DNA of 32,869 bases from NCBI GenBank assembly GCA_024682215.1, contig JAIKZM010000111.1, positions 1 through 32,869 on the forward strand, in the 5' to 3' direction. The notes under the pieces are model-generated. The model was not told the origin of the DNA and made no database searches. It saw nothing but the letters and a program-made list of their open reading frames with translations. Made by a program: the position numbers and the translations under genes. Positions 1 through 7,624 of the stretch are shown in pieces (the first letter of the stretch is position 1; every line of letters begins with the position of its first letter). This DNA is from Saccharofermentans sp. Its GTDB lineage: Bacteria; Bacillota; Clostridia; Saccharofermentanales; Saccharofermentanaceae.

Positions 1-2727
1 GAAAAGCACATTGATTCCGCTTTCCTTTCCGATCCCGGAAGGTTCTTCCCGGTCAAGATGATGGAAGTAATGAGCTGCAGGCCCGAAAAGCTCAACCGCG
101 ACAGGATCTCACTGGACAGCTGTTTTAACAGGGACGACCTCATTCCGAGACTTGATGAGGAGAGGCCTTCTCCGGAAGTGTTCTTTTTCACTCCGCTGCA
201 TTTCGATCACAGGTGCTTCGGTTACGCCATGATCTCTTTTACAGAACCGACATCCTACAGCGACAATTACAGGATCTGGCTCAGAGGCGTAATGAGGGGA
301 TTTGAGACCTTAAGACGCGAGGTCAATCTTAAGAAGACAAACGAGATACTCGAATCCAATCTCATAAGAGACCCGCTTTCAGGTCTTTACAATTACAGAG
401 GCTTTAACCAGAAGGCTGAGAGCCTGCTCGATATATATAACGACAAGGGCATAAAGAAAATCTGTGCCATTGCCGCTGATATCAGGAATCTTTCTGAGAT
501 CAACGCCAAGGACGGCAGGGCTGCCGGTGACAAGGCGATCGTCCATCTCGGCAGATTCATGCAGGAAGCGTTCCCGGAAGGTTATGTATTCTCATTCGGA
601 AACGGCGAGATCATAGTGATAGACAGCCTCACCGATGACTGCAAGAAGAAGGCCGAGGAGGCCGTTTCCGGAGTCCGCGAGAAGCTTGCTGTCTTTTCCA
701 GGAGACATAAATGCAAAGTTCCTTTAGATATATATTACGGTTATGCCGAAGGCGAACCTGAGGACCGGAACGGTTTTGAAAGGATCGCGAGTGTCGCGGT
801 CGCCAACAAGAATGCCTACAAGCTCAAGATCAGGAGCATCGGTGATGACGGCGGTTCTGAGATCGACACAAAGAAGCAGGCTGATCTGGTAAATGACATC
901 TTAGACCATAACAGGATCAACTATCACTTCCAGCCGATCATTGACGCCCATACAGGTGAGATCTTCGCTTATGAGGCTCTGATGAGAGTTAACGTCAATC
1001 CGTATCTGGCGCCGCCCGTTGTCCTCAAGTACGCAGGACTTTTCGGAAGACTTGACGATGTCGAGGCTACCACGTTCAGGAACATTCTTGACATCATCAA
1101 CAAGCGGACGGATGAGTTTTCCACCGGTTCGAAGATCTTCATAAACAGCATTCCGGGACAGCATCTCAAGGAGAATGAGCTCAACTACCTGAACGAATCG
1201 GTCAAGCGTTTAGGGAACAGGATCGTTGTCGAGCTTACCGAGCAGGATGAGCTCAGTACCGATGAACTTGCGTATCTCAAGAAGAGCTACAACGACATGG
1301 GCCTTGATATCGCGATCGACGATTACGGAACAGGTTATTCGAACATCAGCAACCTCCTGAGATACATGCCGAAGTACCTCAAGATCGACAGGTCGCTCAT
1401 TTCGGAGATCCAGACGTCTCCGCAGAAGCAGCACTTCGTCAGAGAGATCATCTCCTTCTGCCGTGATAACGGCATAAGGGTCCTGGCCGAGGGCGTCGAG
1501 ACGCAGGAAGAGCTTGCCGCGTCCATCCATCTTGGCGTTGACCTGATCCAGGGTTATTACACGGCTAAACCTGCGGCAAAGGTCGTCAAGGCGATCGATC
1601 CCGAGATCATGGAAGAGATCTTAAGATACAACCGCCTCGAAAAAGACGAGCACAACAAGAGTGTTTACGTGGCGGGAAGGGAAGCAAGAGTACAGCTTCA
1701 GAGCCTTATTTCCGGCGATATCAAGAGCATTAGGGTCACCAACGGTGAAGTTACCTTCAGGGATATCACCATCACTGGCATTCCGGGCGTTACGTCTTCC
1801 ATCTGTCTGAACGTGGACGACGGTTATTCGGGACGCATTATGCTCGAAAACGTACATTTCTCCGGAAAGGACAGGAAAGCTGCGATCGTCATTGGCGAAA
1901 ACTGTGACATTACAATGGTCCTTAAGGGCGAGAATAACTTAGCCGACGGCGGTATCCTTGTACCTTCGACTTCAAATCTGATAATCGAGGGTGACGGAAA
2001 CCTGAACATTACCGTAAATGACATTGAGTCGTTCGGAATCGGTAATGCCCCGAACTCTGTTGCCGGAAACATCACTTTCGATCAGGACGGAACGGTGGAA
2101 GTTTCGCTCAACGCTTCGAGAGGCATCTGCATCGGAGCCGGAAACGGAGCCGGCATCAATATCAAGAGGGGAAGGTATTTCCTCAAGCTGTCCGGTCAGC
2201 AGGGCGTCGCCATCGGAACGCTTATCGGAGCTTTCGCCCCGAGTATCAGCAACTGCCTGATCAACCTTTCCTCGAATATGATGACTTCCGTAGGCATCGG
2301 TTCCATAGAAGGCAATGTTGATCTGAAGCTGGAGCACATAGCGCTTATATCTGATTTTAACGGAAATGATGTGACCGTTTTCGGAAACATCAGGAGATCC
2401 AAGTCGAACATCGACATTTACAGCGTTACCCTTCAGAGCAAGTTCAGCGCGACGAACGGTATCATGTTCGGTTCGCTCGACTGCTCGCCTTCGAATACCG
2501 AAATCGAATATGCCACGGTAAGGGCAGAACTCGACGGCCGTATGGTCTCCCTGTTCAGGGGCACCGACAAGAGTTCCGCCGTATCCATCAGCGAATGCAG
2601 CCTTGACGGAAAGATCGAATCGAGGGAGAAACCGCCGCTCGACCTGGATGCCATGGCATTCAAGCACAACAAAGTCGGTGTCATGATCGACATCAACGGC
2701 GAAGCGCGCTACCGCAATTCCTACTGA
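1..2727 (+). CDS. GGDEF(degenerate)-EAL protein with C-terminal beta-helix-like region, 5' truncated by window edge
   Basis: Putative cyclic-di-GMP phosphodiesterase. The frame is open from base 1, so the gene starts upstream; the first in-frame ATG is at 58 and residues are numbered from it. Residues 1-95 resemble the sensor-to-GGDEF linker region of clostridial LacI-type/GGDEF proteins. A GGDEF-fold domain spans about 100-260, but its signature reads GNGEI (181-185), so cyclase activity is unlikely. The EAL domain spans about 275-525 and keeps EALM (306-309), VELTE, DDYGTGYSN (421-429), EGVET (478-482) and QGY, so hydrolysis of c-di-GMP is plausible. From about 555 to 870 the protein is rich in Gly, Asn and Ile with recurring strand-turn patterns, like the right-handed beta-helix of carbohydrate-binding-domain proteins. 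No signal peptide or membrane segment is seen in the visible part. The gene converges on exoA with a 9-bp gap. The EAL call is firm; the role of the C-terminal region is unknown. Confidence 0.85.
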   Translation, partial: EKHIDSAFLSDPGRFFPVKMMEVMSCRPEKLNRDRISLDSCFNRDDLIPRLDEERPSPEVFFFTPLHFDHRCFGYAMISFTEPTSYSDNYRIWLRGVMRGFETLRREVNLKKTNEILESNLIRDPLSGLYNYRGFNQKAESLLDIYNDKGIKKICAIAADIRNLSEINAKDGRAAGDKAIVHLGRFMQEAFPEGYVFSFGNGEIIVIDSLTDDCKKKAEEAVSGVREKLAVFSRRHKCKVPLDIYYGYAEGEPEDRNGFERIASVAVANKNAYKLKIRSIGDDGGSEIDTKKQADLVNDILDHNRINYHFQPIIDAHTGEIFAYEALMRVNVNPYLAPPVVLKYAGLFGRLDDVEATTFRNILDIINKRTDEFSTGSKIFINSIPGQHLKENELNYLNESVKRLGNRIVVELTEQDELSTDELAYLKKSYNDMGLDIAIDDYGTGYSNISNLLRYMPKYLKIDRSLISEIQTSPQKQHFVREIISFCRDNGIRVLAEGVETQEELAASIHLGVDLIQGYYTAKPAAKVVKAIDPEIMEEILRYNRLEKDEHNKSVYVAGREARVQLQSLISGDIKSIRVTNGEVTFRDITITGIPGVTSSICLNVDDGYSGRIMLENVHFSGKDRKAAIVIGENCDITMVLKGENNLADGGILVPSTSNLIIEGDGNLNITVNDIESFGIGNAPNSVAGNITFDQDGTVEVSLNASRGICIGAGNGAGINIKRGRYFLKLSGQQGVAIGTLIGAFAPSISNCLINLSSNMMTSVGIGSIEGNVDLKLEHIALISDFNGNDVTVFGNIRRSKSNIDIYSVTLQSKFSATNGIMFGSLDCSPSNTEIEYATVRAELDGRMVSLFRGTDKSSAVSISECSLDGKIESREKPPLDLDAMAFKHNKVGVMIDINGEARYRNSY

Positions 2728-2736
2728 TGTTTCAGC

Positions 2737-3504
2737 TCAGAACTTAAGATCCAGGAAAACCGGACAGTGATCCGATCCCATTACGCCGCTCATCATGTTG
2801 GATTCTTTGATCTCGGGAAGAAGTCCTTTTGTCGCGAAGAAATAGTCGATCCTCCAGCCTACGTTACGCTCTCTTGCAGCGGTCTTGTAAGACCACCACG
2901 TATAGCATTCCGGCTTGTCGGGATAGAGCATCCTGAATGTATCGGTGAGGCCTGCTTCCGCGAAGTGGTCCATGTAAACGCGCTCTTCGGGAAGAAAGCC
3001 GGAGATCTTTGAATTTGCCTTGGGGTTGGACAGGTCTATCTCTTTGTGGGCAGTGTTCACGTCACCGCAGCAGATGACTTCGCGGCCCTTTGATTCGAGT
3101 TCTCTTACGCGGTCGAGGAAGCAGTCGTAGAACCTCAGTTTGAACTTAACGAAATCGTCGCCTCTTCCGCCGTTCGGAAAGTAGATGTTGAACAGCACGA
3201 ACTTCCCGAAATCCGCGCAGATCGTTCTGCCTTCGTGATCGAATTCATCGGTGCCCAGACCGAAAGTTACGTCTTCAGGTTCGATCCTGGAATAGAGCGC
3301 GGTGCCGGAATAGCCCTTGCGCTCGGCTGAGTAAAACCAGCTCTTGTAGCCGTTCAGCTGAGTGATCTCCGGGCCGAGCTGCTCAATCTGCGCCTTGGTC
3401 TCCTGGATCCCTATGATGTCGGCGTCCATTGCCTTTACGGTTTCCGCGAAGCCCTTGTTCGCAACTGCCCTTATGCCGTTAACATTCCAGCTTACTATTC
3501 TCAT
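2737..3504 (-). CDS. exoA: Exodeoxyribonuclease III / AP endonuclease
   Basis: Metal-dependent DNA repair nuclease that cleaves 5' of abasic sites and degrades 3' ends, acting in base-excision repair. The 255-residue product is a full-length endonuclease/exonuclease/phosphatase-fold protein of the ExoIII (Xth/ExoA) family. Visible motifs are the N-terminal WNVNGIR (metal-binding Asn), QETKAQ (catalytic Glu), the GDVNTAHKEID block (Asp/Asn pair), NVGWRIDYF, and the C-terminal GSDHCPV with the catalytic Asp-His. The ATG (complement of 3502-3504) is preceded on the minus strand by a GAGG Shine-Dalgarno. It is a single gene divergent from the asparaginase and convergent with the EAL gene. Family assignment is firm; xth is an equivalent symbol. 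Confidence 0.96.
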   Translation of the reverse strand: MRIVSWNVNGIRAVANKGFAETVKAMDADIIGIQETKAQIEQLGPEITQLNGYKSWFYSAERKGYSGTALYSRIEPEDVTFGLGTDEFDHEGRTICADFGKFVLFNIYFPNGGRGDDFVKFKLRFYDCFLDRVRELESKGREVICCGDVNTAHKEIDLSNPKANSKISGFLPEERVYMDHFAEAGLTDTFRMLYPDKPECYTWWSYKTAARERNVGWRIDYFFATKGLLPEIKESNMMSGVMGSDHCPVFLDLKF

Positions 3505-3526
3505 ATATTGCCTCGTGAATTATAAT
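3498..3526 (+). promoter_or_regulatory. Candidate divergent promoter with palindromic -10 between exoA and the asparaginase gene
   Basis: The plus strand carries a perfect -10 TATAAT at 3521-3526 with a weak -35 (TTCTCA, 3498-3503) at 17-bp spacing. ATTATAAT (3519-3526) is its own reverse complement, so the minus strand also has TATAAT (3519-3524) facing exoA. The two genes may therefore share overlapping -10 elements. The -35 boxes are poor on both strands, so the exact promoter is uncertain. Confidence 0.4.
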
Positions 3527-3566
3527 TTCAGATGTATTTTACCTTAAAAAGAGAGGCGCACCAACA

Positions 3567-4424
3567 GTGGCAAAACTGCTTGTGACAGTATCGGGCGGAA
3601 CGGTCTCGTCATCAGTGAAAGACGGGCTGGTCAAGCTTGAAAAGGAGTCCCCGATAGCATCCTATCTGAAGGGGAAAGCCGGGCAGACCGAATTCATTTC
3701 GCCTGCCAATTACTCATCCGAGAACGCGCGTCCCGAGGATTACCGCGATGTTCTCAAAGCCGTATCGGAGGCTGTTTCCAAAAGCCGTCCTGACGGGATA
3801 CTGATCCTTCACGGAACCGATACGATGGCCTATTTTGCACAGCTGGCGGCAAGGGCTTTAAGCCACATGGCGGTCCCTTTCGTCATTACCGGTTCCAAGA
3901 TCCCGCCGGACTGCGAAGGTACGGATGCTTTTGCCAACATCGATTTCGCGGTGGAACAGCTGACGGAAGGAAACAGCGGTGTTGTATTCACCACGCACGA
4001 AGGATCGCAGAAGATAATCCCGGCAGGGAAAGTAACTTCCCCTGATATCTACGGCGATTACGGGATCTGGCCTGACAGCGCGGACATCGATTTCGCTTCG
4101 GAAAGATACAGGAAGGCGGCTGAGGCATTTTTCAGCGCGAAAAACCTTCACAGGATCCATGTTATCGCTGCTGCGCCCACGCCCGGCATCCTTGACGGGG
4201 GATTTGATACGGTCCTCATAATGTGCCACCATTCGGGCACAGCTGACGTGAAGCTCGTTCCCAAAGTCAGGAAATGGCATTCCGGGGGCATCAGGTGCTT
4301 TATGGCGCCGGTCCCCAGAAATTCAAATGTTTACGAGAGCCGTGCGATGCTTGAATCTGCCGGCTGCATATCGCTTCCCGGCGTCCCTGTCGAAGGCGCC
4401 TGGGCCGAGGCCCTGATCACATGA
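3567..4424 (+). CDS. L-asparaginase family protein (type I-like)
   Basis: Predicted cytoplasmic hydrolase of L-asparagine to aspartate and ammonia. Catalytic elements of the asparaginase/glutaminase family are present: Thr12 in the N-terminal SGGTVSS loop (usually TGGTIAS), the HGTDT block with Thr84-Asp85, and Lys111 in ITGSK. The family also shows as the TTHEGSQKIIPAGK region. At 285 residues it is somewhat shorter than the usual 320-340, mainly at the C-terminus, and lacks a signal peptide. The start is GTG at 3567, with GAGAGG at 3551-3556 as ribosome-binding site. The stop overlaps the next gene's ATG in an ATGA arrangement, which suggests coupled translation. Family assignment is strong; substrate (Asn, Gln or another amide) is inferred. 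Confidence 0.88.
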   Translation: MAKLLVTVSGGTVSSSVKDGLVKLEKESPIASYLKGKAGQTEFISPANYSSENARPEDYRDVLKAVSEAVSKSRPDGILILHGTDTMAYFAQLAARALSHMAVPFVITGSKIPPDCEGTDAFANIDFAVEQLTEGNSGVVFTTHEGSQKIIPAGKVTSPDIYGDYGIWPDSADIDFASERYRKAAEAFFSAKNLHRIHVIAAAPTPGILDGGFDTVLIMCHHSGTADVKLVPKVRKWHSGGIRCFMAPVPRNSNVYESRAMLESAGCISLPGVPVEGAWAEALIT

Positions 4425-5032
4425 CTTCAGTTCCTCCCGGAGCGTCAGGAACGGCATGCCTGACCCGTCCGCCATCGATCGACGGGAGTTTCGGAGGAAA
4501 CCAGATGTGGACCTCTTCTCCGCTCATGCAAAACTGCGGCTGCGGAGTGATCGCCGGGCTTGATGCGGTACTCAGATATGAGTGGATCTCGGCAATGACC
4601 AGGGATGAATATCTCAAACGCTTCGATGAGGCTGCCCGCTTCATCAGGCCGATCGTGCTGCCGGGGAAGCGCGAAAACCCTAAGAGTTTCGGTGTCAGTA
4701 CCGCCGGGTTTAAGCACGGCGTAAAAAAGTATGCGGCTTCCCGCGGGATCAGTGTAAAGGTCAAGGGATTTATCTTCGATTACGAGGAAAAGGCCGGGAA
4801 ATATCTTGCCATGGGCGTTCCGGTGGTTGCCCTGATAGCGGCGCCCTTTAACAATGTAAGCATAGTCAACTGCAACGGCGCGGGGAGCAGGATCGGTTTT
4901 CACTGGGTTACATGCACCGGGATAGACGACCGGTATCTTGAGGTTTCTTCCTGGGGAGTATTGCACAGGATTGAGCTTTCGGATCTGGACAGGGCGTCGG
5001 CAGGCGTCAGGTTTTATGCTATTTTGCCTTGA
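4421..5032 (+). CDS. Putative papain/C39-like cysteine peptidase-fold protein
   Basis: I do not recognise a named family. The 203-residue product has a layout typical of papain-like folds: QNCGCGVIAGLDAVL with candidate nucleophile Cys39, a later FHWVTCTGID with candidate His161, and a nearby SSWG segment (176-179). This resembles C39-type peptidases (Cys-Gly ... His-Trp-x-x-x-x-Gly). No signal peptide or transmembrane helix is evident. The first ATG overlaps the asparaginase stop (ATGA). A second in-frame ATG at 4505 sits 6 bp after a strong GGAGGA (4493-4498) and would give a 175-residue protein beginning just before the catalytic Cys. Residues 1-28 look unstructured, so 4505 is a serious alternative start. 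Coupling to an asparaginase may point to peptide or amide catabolism; that is speculative. Confidence 0.6.
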   Translation: MTSVPPGASGTACLTRPPSIDGSFGGNQMWTSSPLMQNCGCGVIAGLDAVLRYEWISAMTRDEYLKRFDEAARFIRPIVLPGKRENPKSFGVSTAGFKHGVKKYAASRGISVKVKGFIFDYEEKAGKYLAMGVPVVALIAAPFNNVSIVNCNGAGSRIGFHWVTCTGIDDRYLEVSSWGVLHRIELSDLDRASAGVRFYAILP

Positions 5033-5034
5033 AA

Positions 5035-5063
5035 TTGCAAGAAACCCTTTAATGAAGTAGTAT
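5035..5063 (+). promoter_or_regulatory. Possible promoter for the ACP/KS cassette
   Basis: In the 65-bp gap before the ACP gene, TTGCAA (5035-5040) and TAGTAT (5058-5063) are separated by 17 bp. Both depart from consensus, but the spacing is ideal and the gap is AT-richer than its surroundings. No FabT-like palindrome is present here, unlike upstream of fabH. Confidence 0.3.
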
Positions 5064-5097
5064 TAATAAGTTAAAAACACGTTTGGAGGATTCCTTA

Positions 5098-5343
5098 ATG
5101 AATGAGGAAATTGCAGCTAAGATAAAGAATATGCTCGTTGAGAGACTCAGGATCCCCGAGGACGAACTCGATTACGATTCAGAACTCTTCGGAGAGGATA
5201 TAGGACTTGATTCAATTGATTCGATCGAGATCATCGTAGGCCTGGAGAGCCTTTTCGGAGTTGACATGTCAGGCTCCGGCAAGGAGAATTTCCAGTCGAT
5301 CAGGACACTTACCAAGTACGTAGAAGAACATAAAGAGGACTGA
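5098..5343 (+). CDS. Acyl carrier protein (specialised type)
   Basis: Small acidic carrier protein of 81 residues that would carry acyl intermediates on a 4'-phosphopantetheine arm. The attachment site is Ser39 in GLDSIDS, followed by the typical helix EIIVGLESLFGV. A DSID core preceded by GEDIGL is more like ACPs of aryl-polyene or polyketide-type clusters than the DSLD of most housekeeping AcpPs. The start is ATG 5098, 7 bp after GGAGGA (5085-5090); a TTG at 5083 would lie inside that Shine-Dalgarno and is rejected. The ketosynthase gene starts one base after this stop. No other ACP gene is in the window, so a role as the housekeeping AcpP cannot be excluded, but the neighbouring KS fusion favours a dedicated ACP. 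Confidence 0.9.
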   Translation: MNEEIAAKIKNMLVERLRIPEDELDYDSELFGEDIGLDSIDSIEIIVGLESLFGVDMSGSGKENFQSIRTLTKYVEEHKED

Positions 5344-5344
5344 T

Positions 5345-7612
5345 ATGTCTGACAGCATCAAAAGATGCGTGGTTACGGGTTTAGGACTCGTATGTGCGCT
5401 TGGTGACGATGCCGCTTCTTGTGCGGCATCTGCTTTTTCAGGAAAGAGCGGGATCAAAGACGTTGAGTCCTTCGGTACCGCGAACTGTTATTCACACAAA
5501 GGGGCGGAAGTGCCCCTCATGGATGAGCAGCTCTGCAGCAGCAAGTACGACAGAACGACTCTGCTCTGCATCAAGGCTGCGGGAGAGGCGCTCGCGGATT
5601 CCGGTCTCGACCTCGGAAAGGAAGACCGCAGGAAGATCGGTGTCATCCTCGGAACATGCATCGGCGGTGCGGCGAGCATCGACAAGTACTATACCGACAG
5701 CCATGAAGGCAGGCCGGCAGACAGCGGGGATATCCTGAGGATGCCTGCATCCGCGATCGCAAATAATGTCGCGGTCCATTTCGGTCTCGACGGCATCACC
5801 GCAAATATCGTAAATGCATGCGCGGCAGGCACCATGAGCCTTGCAGGCGCCTGTGACATGATCAGGGCAGGCAAGGCCGATGTCTTTGTCGCCGGCGGAT
5901 GCGACAGTTTCTCATCGCTTGCTTATGCAGGTTTCCATGCTCTTCACGCTCTGGCCGAAGAAGCATGCTCTCCCTTCAATCACAGCAACGGCATAACGCT
6001 CGGGGAAGGCTCCGGCGTTCTCATCATCGAAAGCTATGAACACGCCGTTGCGCGCGGCGCAAAGATCTACTGTGACGTTCTTGGCGCCGGCGTAAGTTCC
6101 GACGCTTACCACATCACTGCGCCGAGGCCTGACGGAGAGGGACAGATGAGCGCGATCAGACGCGCGGCCCGCAATTCAGGCGTCGATCTTTCAGAGATCG
6201 ATTACATTAACGCCCACGGAACGGGCACGTCGAAAAACGATGAGGCGGAATTCCTTTCACTGAGGACGCTTTTCGGAAACAGGCCTGACCTCGCGGTCAG
6301 TTCAACAAAATCAATGAACGGACACTGTCTCGGAGCAGCGGGATCCATTGAAGCCGTGCTGACGGTCGAGGCTATGAACAGAGGCGAAGTGCCTCCCACG
6401 ATCGGATACAGCACTGAGGATATCGAAGCCCTGAAGGAGAAGTCCGGCGGCATAGGCTTCGTTGCGAACGAAAAGCAGACGAAGGATGTCGGTATTGCAA
6501 TGTCCAACTCGTTTGCGTTCGGAGGCAACAACGCAAGCATCGTCTTTTCCGGGGAGCCGCGCGTTGCTGCCCGCGAAAGGAACATGGATCCCGTCTATAT
6601 CACCGGCATCGGCGAAGTCACCGGAACCAAAGCCGAAGGCGCTTCAGGCTACACAGCCGACATCAGCCCCGAGGTCTTCAAGCAGCACGGGGTCAAAACG
6701 GCTTTCTTAAGAAAGCTCGACAGGTTCAGCGAACTCGTTCTCCTGAGCGGCATCGTTGCTCTCGAAGATGCCGGAATCAAGGTCGATGACACCAATGCGG
6801 ACGACATCGGCATCGTTATCGGAACATCTGACGGTCCCATGACCGAGATCGTGAATTTCCAGAAACTCGTCATCGAAAACGGCACCGAAAACGGAAGCGC
6901 GTTCATGTTTCCCAACACCGTATACAACGCGGCCGGCGGATACCTTTCGATATTCACGGGCATAAAAGGCTATAACATAACGATTGCAAACGGCTTCCAG
7001 GCGGGCCTCCAGAGCGTCATGTACGCATGCGAGACGATCCGCAGGGGAGACGGCAGCATCATGCTCGCGACAGGCGCGGACGAGATGACGGACGTCGAAT
7101 CTGAACTCTACGGTAACGCAGGTTACCTCGGAAACGGCAGGGACAGCGGATTTGAGCTCGGCGAGGGCTCAGTCACCCTCATACTCGAATCTTCAAAGAG
7201 CGCTTCGGAGCGCGGAAGCAAAAAGCTTGCGCAGATCGCAGGTTACGGCACGGCAAGGCATTCAGTGGCTTACGGCAAGGCAGAGGGCACCGGCGAAGCG
7301 CTTGCCAGAGCAATAGAAGAAGCTGCCGCAGATGCCGGCATCAGCGCTTCTGACATCAGGACAGTCTACGGTTTCGCGAACGGATCAAAGACGCTCGATG
7401 AGATCTTTAACGAAGCAGTTTCAAAGATCTGGGGAAACGGCATCGAAGTAAAGAACGTCAGATCGGAATGCGGCGAGGCAAGAGCGGCGTCAGCTGCGCT
7501 TTCGCTTGCAAGGGCAGCAAAGGAAATGGAGACGGGCGAAGGAGAATACTCCATTGCTCTGTCCTACGGAGCAGGCGGAATCTATTCCGCGGTAGTCCTC
7601 AAGAAAGCATAA
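5345..7612 (+). CDS. Fused ketosynthase - inactive ketosynthase-like (KS-CLF-type) didomain protein
   Basis: A 755-residue tandem of two thiolase-fold ketosynthase domains. KS1 (about 1-405) is FabF-like and complete: Cys159 in NACAAG, His291 in NAHGTGT, Lys322 and His327 in STKSMNGH, and the NSFAFGGNN gate. KS2 (about 415-755) keeps the fold (ITGIGEVTG, FPNTVYNAAGGY, ATGADE, ELGEGSV) but loses the catalytic residues. The nucleophile position reads NGFQAG (Phe551, with Gln552 next), and the NAHGTGT and NGH histidines are replaced by YGFANGS and SECGEA. This active-plus-dead pairing matches the ketosynthase/chain-length-factor heterodimers of type II polyketide and aryl-polyene systems and the fused KS-CLF of PUFA synthase. 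The gene starts one base after the ACP stop and is followed 12 bp later by a ketoreductase. Likely function is chain extension of ACP-bound malonyl units; the product is unknown. Confidence 0.88.
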   Translation: MSDSIKRCVVTGLGLVCALGDDAASCAASAFSGKSGIKDVESFGTANCYSHKGAEVPLMDEQLCSSKYDRTTLLCIKAAGEALADSGLDLGKEDRRKIGVILGTCIGGAASIDKYYTDSHEGRPADSGDILRMPASAIANNVAVHFGLDGITANIVNACAAGTMSLAGACDMIRAGKADVFVAGGCDSFSSLAYAGFHALHALAEEACSPFNHSNGITLGEGSGVLIIESYEHAVARGAKIYCDVLGAGVSSDAYHITAPRPDGEGQMSAIRRAARNSGVDLSEIDYINAHGTGTSKNDEAEFLSLRTLFGNRPDLAVSSTKSMNGHCLGAAGSIEAVLTVEAMNRGEVPPTIGYSTEDIEALKEKSGGIGFVANEKQTKDVGIAMSNSFAFGGNNASIVFSGEPRVAARERNMDPVYITGIGEVTGTKAEGASGYTADISPEVFKQHGVKTAFLRKLDRFSELVLLSGIVALEDAGIKVDDTNADDIGIVIGTSDGPMTEIVNFQKLVIENGTENGSAFMFPNTVYNAAGGYLSIFTGIKGYNITIANGFQAGLQSVMYACETIRRGDGSIMLATGADEMTDVESELYGNAGYLGNGRDSGFELGEGSVTLILESSKSASERGSKKLAQIAGYGTARHSVAYGKAEGTGEALARAIEEAAADAGISASDIRTVYGFANGSKTLDEIFNEAVSKIWGNGIEVKNVRSECGEARAASAALSLARAAKEMETGEGEYSIALSYGAGGIYSAVVLKKA

Positions 7613-7624
7613 CGGAGATTTGCC

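Noticed and set aside
1972-2667. 231-codon open frame on the minus strand
   Set aside because: Antisense shadow of the EAL/beta-helix gene; no ribosome-binding site or recognisable protein. The plus-strand frame has clear domains.
5083-5097. Upstream TTG start for the ACP gene
   Set aside because: It overlaps the GGAGGA Shine-Dalgarno; ATG 5098 has correct spacing and gives a normal ACP N-terminus.
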